Source: an uncultured Lachnospiraceae bacterium (GTDB lineage: Bacteria > Bacillota_A > Clostridia > Lachnospirales > Lachnospiraceae). From it: DNA of 5,212 bases. Below the pieces are notes generated by a model, which worked only from the letters and a program-made list of their open reading frames with translations, was not told the origin of the DNA and did not search any database. The stretch is taken from the NCBI GenBank assembly GCA_946630765.1, contig CAMOZF010000151.1, positions 1-5,212 of the forward strand, in the 5' to 3' direction. Position 1 is the first letter of the stretch; every line of letters begins with the position of its first letter. Position numbers and translations under genes: made by a program. Positions 5,151 to 5,212 of the stretch are shown piece by piece.

Positions 5151-5212
5151 TGAATATGGCGGACGAAAAGAAAATGGTTCCCGACAAATACGAGGGACTG
5201 TCGATCTTTCGT
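5150..5212 (+). CDS. Start of an unidentified gene, cut by the window end
   Basis: ATG at 5150 shares its A with the preceding stop (TGATG), the classic arrangement for translational coupling. The frame stays open for 21 codons to the window edge: MNMADEKKMVPDKYEGLSIF and one Arg. A second ATG at 5156 is an alternative start. No clear Shine-Dalgarno is seen at normal spacing; GGAG at 5129-5132 is too far, which fits coupling. Too little is visible to name a family. Confidence 0.55.
   Translation, partial: MNMADEKKMVPDKYEGLSIFR

Overview
The window reads like the chromosome of a moderate-GC Firmicute, most likely a Clostridia member (Lachnospiraceae-like gut or rumen anaerobe). The grounds are strong AGGAGG-type ribosome binding sites, short gaps between genes, TTGnnn/TATAAT-type promoters, and protein families typical of that group: an SPL-type radical SAM protein, a CelC-like GH5 enzyme and a NifX-FKBP fusion. 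This placement comes from recognising families, not from a phylogeny. All supported genes lie on the + strand. I see no tRNA, rRNA, CRISPR array, insertion sequence or phage gene.

Layout. Bases 1-363 hold the C-terminal 120 codons of a radical SAM (spore photoproduct lyase-like) protein. After 20 bases comes a cytoplasmic GH5 glycosidase (384-1334). A roughly 100-base gap with an imperfect hairpin follows. Next is a two-gene cluster: a 277-residue NifX-like/His-Cys linker/SlyD-like FKBP fusion (1437-2270) and a small ABM-fold protein (2288-2611).

A 149-base intergenic region carries a very good extended -10 promoter and a 23-base palindrome just past the predicted transcription start. It precedes a 582-residue TIM-barrel protein with the architecture of a glycoside hydrolase but no family I can name (2761-4509). 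Between this gene and the last complete one lies a decayed gene (4548-4683): an intact RBS and ATG run into an out-of-frame C-terminal remnant that resembles L-2-amino-thiazoline-4-carboxylic acid hydrolases. A consensus promoter (TTGTAT-17-TATAAT) then drives a small pyridoxamine 5'-phosphate oxidase-like flavoprotein (4752-5150). That gene's stop overlaps the start of an unidentified gene cut off by the window end.

How the genes fit together. The window looks like ordinary chromosome made of several short transcription units, not one system. Two genes (GH5 and the 582-residue barrel) suggest intracellular handling of oligosaccharides. The fusion protein suggests metal or metallocluster handling coupled to protein folding. 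The most worthwhile leads are the uncharacterised barrel protein with its promoter-proximal palindrome, the NifX-FKBP fusion with its metal-ligand-rich linker, and the freshly decayed ATC-hydrolase-like gene.
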